From Tsukamurella sp. TY48 (GTDB lineage Bacteria; Actinomycetota; Actinomycetes; Mycobacteriales; Mycobacteriaceae), in the NCBI RefSeq assembly GCF_019656655.1, contig NZ_BPMV01000001.1, forward strand, positions 682,001 to 746,000: a stretch of 64,000 bases of DNA, in the 5' to 3' direction. Below are positions 27,322 to 35,447 of the stretch, piece by piece. The notes below the pieces were generated by a model. That model was not told where the DNA came from. It worked only from the letters and a program-made list of their open reading frames with translations, and ran no database searches. The translations under genes and the position numbers were made by a program. Each line of letters starts with the position of its first letter. Positions within the stretch are counted from its first letter, which is position 1.

Positions 27322-28338
27322 TCAGCAGGACGGGGCGGGACGCCCCTCGCGGACGTCCGACAGCGCGGTGATCGCGCCGTCGAGGTTGTCCACCTTCACC
27401 AACTGCAGATCCGCGGGCGGGGAGGTCTTCGCCTCGGCGCAGTTGCGCGCGGGCACGAGGAAGATCGTGGCACCGTCGCGCTTGGCGCCCTCGAGCTTGT
27501 GGCTGATCCCGCCGATCGGGCCCACGGCACCGTCGGACCCGATCTCGCCCGTGCCGGCCACGACGCGCCCACCGGTGAGATCGCCCGGTTCGACCATGTC
27601 GATGATCCCGAGGGTCAGCATGAGGCCGGCCGACGGGCCGCCCACCTGATCGACGCCGAAGCCGACCTCCACCTTCGGGTCGGCGGGCACCTGGCCCACC
27701 AGAACACCCAACCGCGGCTTACCGTCCTTGTCGGCGAGGACGACCGGAATCTGGGCCGGGCCGTCGGCGCGGAGCACCGAGAGGGTCACGGTGTCGCCGG
27801 CCTTCTTGCCCTCGATCGCCTTCGAGACGGTGTCGGGCGCGGTGACGGGCGCACCGTCGACGGCCTGGAGCACGTCGCCGCTGCGCAGCTTGCCGTCGGA
27901 CGGCCCGCCCTTGACGAGGCCGGTCACGCCGATCGCGGTGGGCACCTTGAGATAGCGCAGCGCGGCCACCGTGGCGGACGACTCGGAGCCCACGAACTGC
28001 TCCCGGTTGCCCTCCTCGATCTGCTCGCGCGACTGTCCCGGGCGGTAGTAGGCGTCGCGCGGCGCGAGCTGATTCCCCTTGAGCCACATGCCCAGCGCGC
28101 CGTACAGGTTCAGCCCGTCGGTCACCGCCACGGTGGTGAACCGCAACTGCCCAGCCGGACGGTGCACGGGCAGCCCCTTGACGGTGACCACCTGCTTGCC
28201 CCTGTAGTCGCCGAGGGTGTCGGCGGTGTCGCCGGGGCCCACGGCCACGTAGGGCACCGTCACGAACATCCCGAGCAGCGCGAGCACCAGCAGCGGTATC
28301 AGTGCTGCGAGTACCGTGGTGATCCTGCGTTCCGTCAC
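27322..28338 (-). CDS. Membrane-anchored PDZ and Lon-type serine protease
   Basis: A 338-residue protein: a short basic N-terminus, one membrane helix (about 8-28), a PDZ domain (about 125-200, with LVKGGPSDGKLRSGDVLQAVDG) and a C-terminal S16 (Lon) peptidase domain. The Lon catalytic Ser lies in GGPSAGLM and the Lys in GISHKLEGAK. No ATPase domain is present. The start is GTG at 28338 with TACTGT exactly 7 nt upstream. An equivalent gene (Rv3194c, from memory) lies in the same place in M. tuberculosis. Likely an envelope quality-control protease. Confidence 0.88.
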   Translation of the reverse strand: MTERRITTVLAALIPLLVLALLGMFVTVPYVAVGPGDTADTLGDYRGKQVVTVKGLPVHRPAGQLRFTTVAVTDGLNLYGALGMWLKGNQLAPRDAYYRPGQSREQIEEGNREQFVGSESSATVAALRYLKVPTAIGVTGLVKGGPSDGKLRSGDVLQAVDGAPVTAPDTVSKAIEGKKAGDTVTLSVLRADGPAQIPVVLADKDGKPRLGVLVGQVPADPKVEVGFGVDQVGGPSAGLMLTLGIIDMVEPGDLTGGRVVAGTGEIGSDGAVGPIGGISHKLEGAKRDGATIFLVPARNCAEAKTSPPADLQLVKVDNLDGAITALSDVREGRPAPSC

Positions 28339-28421
28339 GCAGCACACAGTAGTCGCGGCTGTTCGCGCAGAGCGTGACGGAGCCGGAGGCAGCGGGGCGC
28401 TCCGGGCAGTACCGTGGGGTT

Positions 28422-29759
28422 ATGAACGATGTGCCCTTCGGTTTCTCCCAGCGGGATGACGACGGCGACGGTCGTGACAAGCCGTTCGGCGCCAATCAGC
28501 CCTTCGACATGAGCCAGCTCGGCGACATGCTGAGCCAGCTCGGCCAGATGATCTCCGGCATGGGGACCGGGATGACCGGTCCCGGTGCCACCGGCGGTGA
28601 TCCGGTGAACTACACCGTGGCCTCCCAGCTCGCCCGCCAGACCCTCGGCAAGCACGAGCCGGTCTCCGACGGTCAGCGTCGCGCGATCGACGAGTCCATG
28701 CACCTCGCCCAGCTCTGGCTGGACGAGGCCACCGTGCTGCCCGCCGGTCCGCAGAAGACGGCCGCGTGGACGCCCGTGGACTGGCAGGAGAAGACCCTGC
28801 CCACCTGGAAGCGGCTCGTGAATCCCGTGGCCGAGAAGGTCTCCGGCGCATGGCTCAGCGGCCTGCCCGAGGAGGCCCGCGAGGTCGCGGCGCCGATGCT
28901 GGGCATGTTCAGCCAGCTCGGCTCGATGTCCTTCGGCACTCAGCTCGGCCAGGCCCTCGGCACGCTGTCGAAGGAGGTGCTCACCAGCACCGACATCGGC
29001 CTGCCCCTGGGCCCCGACGACACCGCGGCCCTGCTGCCCGAGGCGATCGAGGCCTTCGGAAAAGACCTGGAGCAGAAGGATCAGGAGATCCTGGTCTTCC
29101 TCGCCGCCCGCGAGGCCGCCTACCAGCGGCTGTACTCGCACGTGCCGTGGCTGCGCGCCCGGGTGCTCGACACCGTCGAGCAGTACGCCCGCGGTATCCA
29201 GTTCGACATGTCGGGCATCGAGGAGATGTCGCGCAATCTGGACCCCTCGGCGCTGTCGGACCCGGCGCAGCTGGAACAGCTCATGGCGCAGCAGAGTTCC
29301 GCGCTGCAGCCGAAGGCCACGCCGGAGCAGAAGGCCGCCCTGGAGCGGCTCGAGACGCTGCTCGCGCTGATCGAGGGCTGGGTCGAGACGGTGGTGCACG
29401 CCGCCATCGCCGATCGGTTGCCGAGTGCGGGTGCCCTGCGGGAGACGATGCGTCGTCGCCGCGCGTCGGGCGGTCCGGCGGAGCAGACCTTCGCCACCCT
29501 GGTCGGCCTGGAACTGCGCCCGCGCAAGGTGCGGGAGGCCGCCGCGCTGTGGGAGAAGCTGCTCGCGGCCACCTCCATGGAGCAGCGCGACGGGGTCTGG
29601 GAGCACCCGGACCTCATGCCCGACTCCTCTGATCTGGACTCGCCCGCCGGGTTCATCGACCGCTTCCTCGGCGACGCCTCGGATCTGGACGATCCGATCG
29701 CCGCGCTGGAGCGCCAGATGCAGCGGGACGCGGACGAGGGCAAGAAGGACCAGGACTAG
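28422..29759 (+). CDS. DUF2342 / putative zinc-dependent hydrolase family protein
   Basis: A 445-residue cytosolic protein of the actinobacterial DUF2342 (TIGR03624) family. The N-terminus is polar with Gly/Met repeats; the middle contains EILVFLAAREAAYQRLYSHVPWLRARV; the C-terminal core contains ALIEGWVETVVHAAI, the region annotated as a metalloprotease-type motif, and an acidic tail. No classical HExxH is seen, so catalytic function is uncertain. TACCGT lies exactly 6 nt before ATG 28422. It is divergent from the PDZ-Lon gene. Confidence 0.82.
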   Translation: MNDVPFGFSQRDDDGDGRDKPFGANQPFDMSQLGDMLSQLGQMISGMGTGMTGPGATGGDPVNYTVASQLARQTLGKHEPVSDGQRRAIDESMHLAQLWLDEATVLPAGPQKTAAWTPVDWQEKTLPTWKRLVNPVAEKVSGAWLSGLPEEAREVAAPMLGMFSQLGSMSFGTQLGQALGTLSKEVLTSTDIGLPLGPDDTAALLPEAIEAFGKDLEQKDQEILVFLAAREAAYQRLYSHVPWLRARVLDTVEQYARGIQFDMSGIEEMSRNLDPSALSDPAQLEQLMAQQSSALQPKATPEQKAALERLETLLALIEGWVETVVHAAIADRLPSAGALRETMRRRRASGGPAEQTFATLVGLELRPRKVREAAALWEKLLAATSMEQRDGVWEHPDLMPDSSDLDSPAGFIDRFLGDASDLDDPIAALERQMQRDADEGKKDQD

Positions 29760-29877
29760 CCTGATCGCGCAGCGAATCGCCTGACGGCCTGTTTCCGCAG
29801 GTCGGCAGGTATGAAGGCCTGTGGATAAGTCGCTTTTCGGGGGCCGTGCGCGATAGTGCGCATGGCACAGTCCGGGC

Positions 29878-30771
29878 ATGGAGAACCGGCTGCGGCTCGA
29901 TCCGCACCTCACGCTGGTGGTGCGCCCACCCACCCTGGTGCAGCTGGGCGCCTCCGCGACGGGCGCGCCGGTGCTGCGACCGCCACCGTGGCTCACCCCC
30001 GATGCCACGGCCGGGCTGCTGCGATGGATGCAGACCTACCGCACACCCGTCGAGGTGCACCGGCGGGCGGCGGATGCCGGCCTGACCGACGGTGACGTGG
30101 CCGAGCTCCTGGAAGCCCTCCGCGAGCACGGCCTGCTGCAACCCGAGCCACGCTCGGCCGCCCTGCGGGTGCACCTGCACGGTCGCGGGCAGGTGACCGA
30201 CGCCCTGCTCGACGAGGTCGCCTCCCTGGACTGCGTCCAGGTGAGCGCGGGTACGTCCCGGAGCTGGACGCCCGAGGGCCGCGATGTGGACCTGGTGCTG
30301 CTCACCGACGCCCTCTCCCCCGACCCCGTGCTGGTGCGCCGGCTGATGCACGGCCGGGTGCCGCATCTGCCGGTGGTGATGCGCGACGGTGCCGGGGTGA
30401 TCGGGCCGTTGGTGCTGCCGGGCGCCACCGCCTGCCTGCGCTGCCTCGACCACACGCGCACCGACGCCGACCCCGGCTGGCCCACGCTGGCCTGTCAGTT
30501 GTTCGGCAGATCGGGGCGGGCGACGCCCCAGGTCCTGCGGATGACGGCCGCGGTGGCGGCCTTGCAGGTGGAGGCCGTCGCGGTGGGCGGATCGTCCGAT
30601 CCCGCCGACGCACCCGCCGACGCGGGTGGCGACACCGCAGTCCAAGGAGACGGTCCGGCGGTTCTCGGCTGTACGTTGGAGGTCGAACGCTGCGGTATCG
30701 CCGTCCGGCGATGGCTCATGCACCCCAGTTGCGGGTGCGGCAGGGCCTCCGCGGCCGACTCGACCGGATGA
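29878..30771 (+). CDS. ThiF/cyclodehydratase-like protein with zinc cysteines
   Basis: A 297-residue protein resembling the E1-like partner domain of thiazole/oxazole-modified peptide cyclodehydratases (TIGR03882-type). The C-terminal region carries CLRCLD (C186, C189) and a terminal CGC (C285, C287), a likely zinc site. The nucleotide-binding glycine motif of active E1 enzymes is not visible, so it is probably a degenerate homologue. No precursor peptide or YcaO gene is nearby. A similar gene precedes the AarF kinase in M. tuberculosis (Rv3196, from memory). It ends 16 bp before the kinase gene. Confidence 0.7.
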   Translation: MENRLRLDPHLTLVVRPPTLVQLGASATGAPVLRPPPWLTPDATAGLLRWMQTYRTPVEVHRRAADAGLTDGDVAELLEALREHGLLQPEPRSAALRVHLHGRGQVTDALLDEVASLDCVQVSAGTSRSWTPEGRDVDLVLLTDALSPDPVLVRRLMHGRVPHLPVVMRDGAGVIGPLVLPGATACLRCLDHTRTDADPGWPTLACQLFGRSGRATPQVLRMTAAVAALQVEAVAVGGSSDPADAPADAGGDTAVQGDGPAVLGCTLEVERCGIAVRRWLMHPSCGCGRASAADSTG

Positions 30772-30787
30772 CATCTCAGGAGGCCAG

Positions 30788-32104
30788 GTGTCCGAAATCA
30801 CCCGTGGCGGCGCGAAGCGCACCGCGAAGCTCGCCGGCCTGCCGCTGGGCATGGCCGGCCGCACCGCGGTCGGCTGGGGCAAGCGACTGGCCGGTGCCGA
30901 TAAGGACGATGTGAACGCCGAGCTGCAGGCCAAGGCCGCGGAGCAGCTGTTCGCGGTGCTGGGCGAGCTCAAGGGCGGCGCGATGAAGCTCGGCCAGGCG
31001 ATGAGTGTGATGGAGGCGGCGGTGCCGCCGGAGTTCTCCGAGCCGTACCGGGAGGCGCTCGCCAAGCTGCAGAACGAGGCGCCGCCGATGCCGGCGGCGA
31101 CGGTGCACAAGGTGCTCAGCCAGCAGTTGGGCACCGGCTGGCGCGACCGTTTCCAGTCCTTCGACGACACCGCTGCGGCCTCGGCGTCGATCGGGCAGGT
31201 GCACCGCGGGGTGTGGGGCGACGGCCGCGAGGTGGCCGTGAAGGTGCAGTACCCGGGCGCCGACGAGGCGCTGCGCGCCGACCTCAAGGCGCTGGGCCGG
31301 CTCAGCTCGGTGATCAAGCCGCTCACGCCGGGAGCCGACATCAAATCGCTGGTGCAGGAGCTGACCGACCGCACCGAGGCCGAGCTCGACTACCGGTACG
31401 AGGCCACCAATCAGCGCAAGTTCGCCAAGGCCTTCGACGGCGACCCGAACGTGCTGGTGCCCAAGGTGATCGCGAGCGCACCCAAGGTGATCATCAGCGA
31501 GTGGGTCACCGGGCGGCCGCTGCGCGATGTGATCGCCCATGGCACCCAGCAGGAGCGGGACGATGCCGCCGCGAAGCTCACCGAGTTCGAGGTGAGCGCG
31601 CCGGCCCGCACCGGCCTGCTGCACGGCGATCCGCACCCGGGCAACTTCATGATCGCGCCGGACGGCCGCCTCATCGCCCTCGATTTCGGTGCCGTCGCCG
31701 AGTACCCCGGCGGCATTCCTCCGGCGGTCGGCCAGATCCTGCGATTGGCGCGGGACGAGGACTACGAGGCCCTGTTCCCGCTGCTCCGCAGCCAGGGTTT
31801 CATCCCGCCGCGGCTGGACATCACACCCGAGGAGATCCGCAGCTACCTGGCGCCGTACGTGGATCCGCTGCGGTCGGAGAGCTTCCACTTCACCCGCAAG
31901 TGGCTGATGCGGGTGGCGAACACCTCCACCGATGTGCGCAGCGAGCAGTTCCAGACCGGACGCAAGCTGTCGCTGCCGCCGGAGTACGTGATGCTCTTCC
32001 GCGTGCTCTTGGGCATGGTGGGCATCTGCTCGCAGATGGAGGCGGAGGCCCCGTACCGGGGCATCGTCGAGCACTGGGTCCCGCTGCTCGACTCCGAGGA
32101 CTGA
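30788..32104 (+). CDS. ABC1/AarF (UbiB-type) atypical kinase
   Basis: A 438-residue atypical kinase or ATPase of the ABC1 family. KGGAMKLGQAMSVMEAAVPPEFSEPYREALAKLQNEAPPMP carries the KxGQ signature and the Ala-rich loop AAASASIGQVHRG. The kinase-like HGDPHPGNFMI and LDFGAVAEYP motifs follow. The start is GTG at 30788 with AGGAGG upstream, overlapping nothing. Mycobacteria use menaquinone, so a ubiquinone role does not apply directly; lipid or quinone handling is inferred. Confidence 0.92.
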   Translation: MSEITRGGAKRTAKLAGLPLGMAGRTAVGWGKRLAGADKDDVNAELQAKAAEQLFAVLGELKGGAMKLGQAMSVMEAAVPPEFSEPYREALAKLQNEAPPMPAATVHKVLSQQLGTGWRDRFQSFDDTAAASASIGQVHRGVWGDGREVAVKVQYPGADEALRADLKALGRLSSVIKPLTPGADIKSLVQELTDRTEAELDYRYEATNQRKFAKAFDGDPNVLVPKVIASAPKVIISEWVTGRPLRDVIAHGTQQERDDAAAKLTEFEVSAPARTGLLHGDPHPGNFMIAPDGRLIALDFGAVAEYPGGIPPAVGQILRLARDEDYEALFPLLRSQGFIPPRLDITPEEIRSYLAPYVDPLRSESFHFTRKWLMRVANTSTDVRSEQFQTGRKLSLPPEYVMLFRVLLGMVGICSQMEAEAPYRGIVEHWVPLLDSED

Positions 32105-32119
32105 CGCCCCGAAAACGAA

Positions 32120-32149
32120 TGAGCCCCGACCCTTTCGGGTCGGGGCTCA
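32120..32149. terminator. Terminator between the AarF kinase gene and whiB7
   Basis: Perfect 13-bp stem (TGAGCCCCGACCC and complement) with a TTTC loop between convergent genes; it may serve both. Confidence 0.85.
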
Positions 32150-32155
32150 ATGCCG

Positions 32156-32455
32156 TCAGGCCGCATTCTTGCGCGGGCGGCCGCGGGGCCGCTTGCGGGC
32201 GATCACGACGCCCTGATCGAAGATCTGTCCACCCCACACGCCCCAGGGCTCGGCGCGCTCGAGCGCGGCGGCCAGGCAGGCACGCTGGAGGGGGCAGGTC
32301 TCGCACAGCTGCTTGGCGCGCTCGAGATCCGTCGGGGTCTCGGCGAACCACAGGTCGGGATCCCCTGCGCGGCAGGGGATGCGGCCCTTGCCGGTGATGT
32401 TGACATTGATCGATTCTACGGAGCAGACGGGTCTGTCATCCAGGATGGTCGGCAC
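32156..32455 (-). CDS. whiB7: WhiB7 iron-sulfur transcriptional regulator
   Basis: A 99-residue WhiB-family protein that binds the primary sigma factor region 4 and turns on intrinsic antibiotic resistance genes. The four cluster cysteines are C28, C51, C54 and C60; the GVWGG turn is at 72-76. The C-terminal AT-hook RGRPRK (91-96) is specific to WhiB7 and distinguishes it from other WhiB proteins. It sits next to uvrD2 as in M. tuberculosis. The start is GTG at 32455. The approximately 490-nt leader, with a uORF, a terminator-like hairpin and an AT-tract-preceded promoter, fits the known autoregulated, attenuated control of whiB7. Confidence 0.95.
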   Translation of the reverse strand: MPTILDDRPVCSVESINVNITGKGRIPCRAGDPDLWFAETPTDLERAKQLCETCPLQRACLAAALERAEPWGVWGGQIFDQGVVIARKRPRGRPRKNAA

Positions 32456-32604
32456 TTCTGGTCACCATTCCACCTGCTGTTCAGGTGGCCTCGGTAGCGG
32501 CGCCCGATGGGGCGCTCGGGATGTTCTTGGTCGAGTGCGGAGACCGTGTGTGGCGGTGGCCTGGCGAAGACCCCGACGATGCGGGGCTGCTCAGGTACCG
32601 TGAA

Positions 32605-32638
32605 ACCACGGGTTCCGCGCGGCTGCGGGTCCCGTGGT
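32605..32638 (-). terminator. Attenuator hairpin in the whiB7 leader
   Basis: 8-bp stem ACCACGGG/CCCGTGGT with an inner CCGC/GCGG stem. On the minus strand it ends in UUUC. It lies between the uORF stop (32665) and whiB7. The U-tract is short, so termination would be partial. A mycobacterial whiB7 leader is known to carry a uORF followed by an intrinsic terminator. Confidence 0.6.
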
Positions 32639-32664
32639 GAATGTGAAGAAGGTGGGTCTGAGAC

Positions 32665-32862
32665 CTAACCTCGTCGCATGTGACACACGGGGCGCTGGAG
32701 CGGTTCGTGATCGACGCCGCGGATCGGCTGCTCACGGAGACGCCACAGTCGAGGCGACATTCCGGGCAGCGTGTGGGAGGCACCGTCACGAACCGCTGTT
32801 GCAGCGAACACTCCACCCTTTGCTGCGGTGAACTGGTCTGCGTTGATTACTGCGTTGTTCAT
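32665..32862 (-). CDS. Regulatory upstream ORF in the whiB7 leader
   Basis: 65 codons beginning MNNAVINADQFTAAKGG, with AAAGGAGG 9 nt before the ATG, the strongest ribosome site in this stretch. The stop TAG is 27 nt before the attenuator hairpin. Ribosome position on this ORF would decide which leader hairpins form, in line with antibiotic-sensing attenuation (inference). The peptide is basic toward its end and matches no family I know. The start is well placed about 80 nt after the predicted transcription start. Confidence 0.65.
   Translation of the reverse strand: MNNAVINADQFTAAKGGVFAATAVRDGASHTLPGMSPRLWRLREQPIRGVDHEPLQRPVCHMRRG
32699..32797 (-). repeat. 12-bp inverted repeat within the whiB7 uORF
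   Basis: AGCGGTTCGTGA (32699-32710) and its exact complement TCACGAACCGCT (32786-32797) can pair across 75 nt, inside the uORF. A translating ribosome would disrupt this pairing, so it is a plausible sensing element. Confidence 0.65.
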
Positions 32863-32949
32863 TTCGTTTGCCTCCTTTCGCGCGATGGTCAATCACGTTC
32901 CGACTGGCGAAGGCGTACCCTCGCGCGTCATCCCGTGCGGTCGAGATCC

Positions 32950-32987
32950 ACAGTATGCCGAAGAAAGATCGAGCACAAGTTATTTTT
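32950..32987 (-). promoter_or_regulatory. whiB7 promoter with WhiB7-type AT tract
   Basis: On the minus strand: -35 TTGTGC (32978-32973), 17-bp spacer, -10 TACTGT (32955-32950). AAAAATAA (32987-32980) lies directly upstream of the -35 box, the placement of the AT-hook contact in WhiB7-activated promoters. Located between the uvrD2 stop and the uORF. Confidence 0.7.
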
Positions 32988-33019
32988 GACCTGCGGTTTT
33001 CCGACTTTCGCGACCGGGC

Positions 33020-35113
33020 TCAACTGTGTTCGGCGACGAGGGCGAGTACCTCGTCGCCGTACTTCTCCGCCTTGGTGGCGCCGATGCCGTTGATCCGCAC
33101 CAGCTGGGCGCGGCTGCGGGGCTGGTGCTCGGCGATCGCGAACAGGGTGGCGTTGGAGAAGATCGTGTACGGCGGGATCTGCTGATCGCGGGCCTGCCCC
33201 GTCCGCCAGATCTTGAGCGCCTCCACCAGTGCGTCGTTGAGGTCGGACGGGCAGTCCTCGCAGCGCGAGCGCAGCTTCTCCTCGCGGGTGTCGAGGATGC
33301 CGCCGCACACCCGGCAGATGTCCGACGAGCGGCGCTTGCCCTTCGACGGTCCCGCATCCGCGACCCGTGGACGGCCGGCATCGGCCTGCGCGGAGACGAC
33401 GTCGAGGAATCGGGTGCGCTTGCGCGTCTTGCGGCCGCCCTCGTTGCGCGCCAGGGCCCACGACAGGTGCAGGTGCTCGCGGGCGCGGGTGACGCCCACG
33501 TACAGCAGGCGGCGTTCCTCCTCGATGGGCTCGGGATCGCCCTTCGCGATGGCCTGCGCGATCGGCACCGAGCCCTCGGTGAGGCCGACCAGGAAGACGG
33601 CGTCCCACTCCAGGCCCTTGGCGGCGTGCAGCGAGGAGAGCGTGACCCCCTCCATGGTGGGCGGGTGCTTGGCCTCGGCGCGGGCACGCAGCTCGCCGAT
33701 CAGTTCGGCGAGGGTGAGCCCGGGACGCTGTGCGGACAGGTCGGCCGTGAGGTCGACGAGCGCGTTGAGCGCCTGCCACCGCTCCAGGGCACGGGCACCG
33801 TCGGGCGGCTCCGCGGTACGGCCGAGCGGTTCGAGCGCACCCTCGACCATCGACATCAGTTCGGCACCGGAGACGCCGCCGAACTGCCCCGCGCGGGAGG
33901 TGAGCTCACGGACGGCCTGGCCGATCTCGGGACGCTCGAAAAAGGCGCTGCCGCCGCGCACCTGGTACGGGATACCGGCCTCCGTGAGCGCGGCTTCGTG
34001 GACGGCCGATTGGGCGTTGATCCGGTAGAGGATGGCGATCTCGCTGGCGGGGACGCCCGAGGCCATGAGCTCGCGGATCCGCTTGGCGACCAGTTTGGCC
34101 TCGGCGGGCTCGTCGTCGGCCTCGGCGTAGATCGGTGCCGGACCGTCGGGACGCTGGCCGATGAGTTCCAGCCGGGTGCCGGCCACGCGCCCCTGCGCCG
34201 CGCCGATCACCTTGTTGGCCAGCGAGACCACCTGCGGTGTGGAGCGGTAGTCGCGCTGCAGCCGCACGATCACGGCGTCCTCGAAGCGGCGGGTGAAGTC
34301 GAGCAGGTAGTTCGGGGTGGCGCCGGTGAAGGAGTAGATGGTCTGGTTCGCGTCTCCCACCACGGTGAGATCGTCGCGGTCGCCGAGCCAGGCGTTGAGG
34401 AGTTGCTGCTGCAGCGGGGTGACGTCCTGGTACTCGTCGACCACGAAGCTGCGGTAGCGATCGCGGAACTCGTCCGCCACCACGGCGTTGTCCTCCAGGA
34501 TGGCGGCGGTCACCAGGATGAGGTCGTCGAAATCGAGGAGGCGGTTGCCGTCCTGGTCGGTCTTGCGGCGCTCGTAGGCGGCGTACACGTCGGCGACGGT
34601 GGCCGGGGCCAGCGGCGCGGTGCGGCCCGCCTGTTCGACGGCCAGCGCGTAGGTCTCCGGGGTGACCAGCGAGGCCTTGGCCCAGTCGATCTCCGCGAGC
34701 AGATCGCGCACCGTGTCCGTCTCCGGGCGCAGGTCGCAGTCGCGTGCCGCCCGGCCGACGATGGGGAACTTGTTGTCCAGCAGTTCCCAGCGGGTGTCGC
34801 CGATGGCACGCGGCCAGAAGTAGCGCAGCTGCCGCATGGCGGCGGCGTGGAAGGTGACGGCCTGGACACCGGGCGTCCCGTCGCCCCCGCCGATGCCGAG
34901 GTTGCGCAGCCGGGCGCGCATCTCCCCCGCCGCGCGGGAGGTGAAGGTGACGGCGAGCACCTGGCCCGCAGCGACGTGACCGGTTTCCACCTGGTGTGCG
35001 ATGCGGTGGGTGATCGTGCGCGTCTTGCCCGTGCCCGCACCCGCCAGCACGCACACCGGTCCGCGCGGTGCGAGTACCGCTTCCTGCTGCTCCGGGTCCA
35101 GTGCTTCGATCAC
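33020..35113 (-). CDS. uvrD2: UvrD2 DNA helicase with tetracysteine and HRDC domains
   Basis: A 697-residue superfamily 1A helicase. Walker A GAGTGKT is at 25-31; helicase motifs include FVVDEYQDVTPLQQQLL, GDANQTIYSFTGA and VTRAREHLHLS. After the core comes a tetracysteine segment (CRVCGG...CEDC, probable zinc site) and a C-terminal HRDC domain. This layout is specific to actinobacterial UvrD2, essential in M. tuberculosis. I chose GTG at 35113 because AATACT is exactly 7 nt upstream and it places the Walker A motif at the family position. Divergent from mrx1. Confidence 0.95.
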   Translation of the reverse strand: MIEALDPEQQEAVLAPRGPVCVLAGAGTGKTRTITHRIAHQVETGHVAAGQVLAVTFTSRAAGEMRARLRNLGIGGGDGTPGVQAVTFHAAAMRQLRYFWPRAIGDTRWELLDNKFPIVGRAARDCDLRPETDTVRDLLAEIDWAKASLVTPETYALAVEQAGRTAPLAPATVADVYAAYERRKTDQDGNRLLDFDDLILVTAAILEDNAVVADEFRDRYRSFVVDEYQDVTPLQQQLLNAWLGDRDDLTVVGDANQTIYSFTGATPNYLLDFTRRFEDAVIVRLQRDYRSTPQVVSLANKVIGAAQGRVAGTRLELIGQRPDGPAPIYAEADDEPAEAKLVAKRIRELMASGVPASEIAILYRINAQSAVHEAALTEAGIPYQVRGGSAFFERPEIGQAVRELTSRAGQFGGVSGAELMSMVEGALEPLGRTAEPPDGARALERWQALNALVDLTADLSAQRPGLTLAELIGELRARAEAKHPPTMEGVTLSSLHAAKGLEWDAVFLVGLTEGSVPIAQAIAKGDPEPIEEERRLLYVGVTRAREHLHLSWALARNEGGRKTRKRTRFLDVVSAQADAGRPRVADAGPSKGKRRSSDICRVCGGILDTREEKLRSRCEDCPSDLNDALVEALKIWRTGQARDQQIPPYTIFSNATLFAIAEHQPRSRAQLVRINGIGATKAEKYGDEVLALVAEHS

Positions 35114-35207
35114 ATCATCGAGTATTCCAGCCGGGTCCGACAGGTCGCGGTCCGCGGGCTCCGACGCCGTGGGAAGAACTGCGAACCGTGCATGGTTGAG
35201 TAACGGT

Positions 35208-35447
35208 ATGAGCCAGCTGACCATGTACACCACGTCGTGGTGCGGATACTGCAACCGCCTCAAGACCGGCCTGAAGGCCAACGGCATCGAGTGGACCGAG
35301 ATCAACATCGAAGAGGATCCCTCGGCCGCGGAGTTCGTGCAGGGCGTGAACGGCGGCAATCAAACGGTGCCCACCGTGAAGTACGCCGACGGCAGCACGG
35401 CCACCAACCCGTCGCTCGCGGACGTCAAGCGCAAGCTCGGGGTCTAG
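35208..35447 (+). CDS. mrx1: Mycoredoxin-1
   Basis: A 79-residue glutaredoxin-like protein that reduces mycothiol mixed disulfides. The redox motif CGYC is at 12-15, the cis-proline segment TVPTV at about 53-57 and the conserved DGS turn near 61-63. Length matches Mrx1. Its TAG stop shares the palindrome CTAG with the stop of the convergent nudC gene. Confidence 0.95.
   Translation: MSQLTMYTTSWCGYCNRLKTGLKANGIEWTEINIEEDPSAAEFVQGVNGGNQTVPTVKYADGSTATNPSLADVKRKLGV

Larger units (their letters stand above)
32456..32944 (-). promoter_or_regulatory. Long structured 5' leader of whiB7
   Basis: From the predicted transcription start near 32943 to the whiB7 start. It contains a uORF with a strong ribosome site, a 12-bp inverted repeat inside the uORF, a terminator-like hairpin after the uORF, and further hairpins GCGCCC/GGGCGC (32500-32515) and CCACCTG/CAGGTGG (32470-32488), the last just before the start codon. 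No other gene is supported here. Confidence 0.75.
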
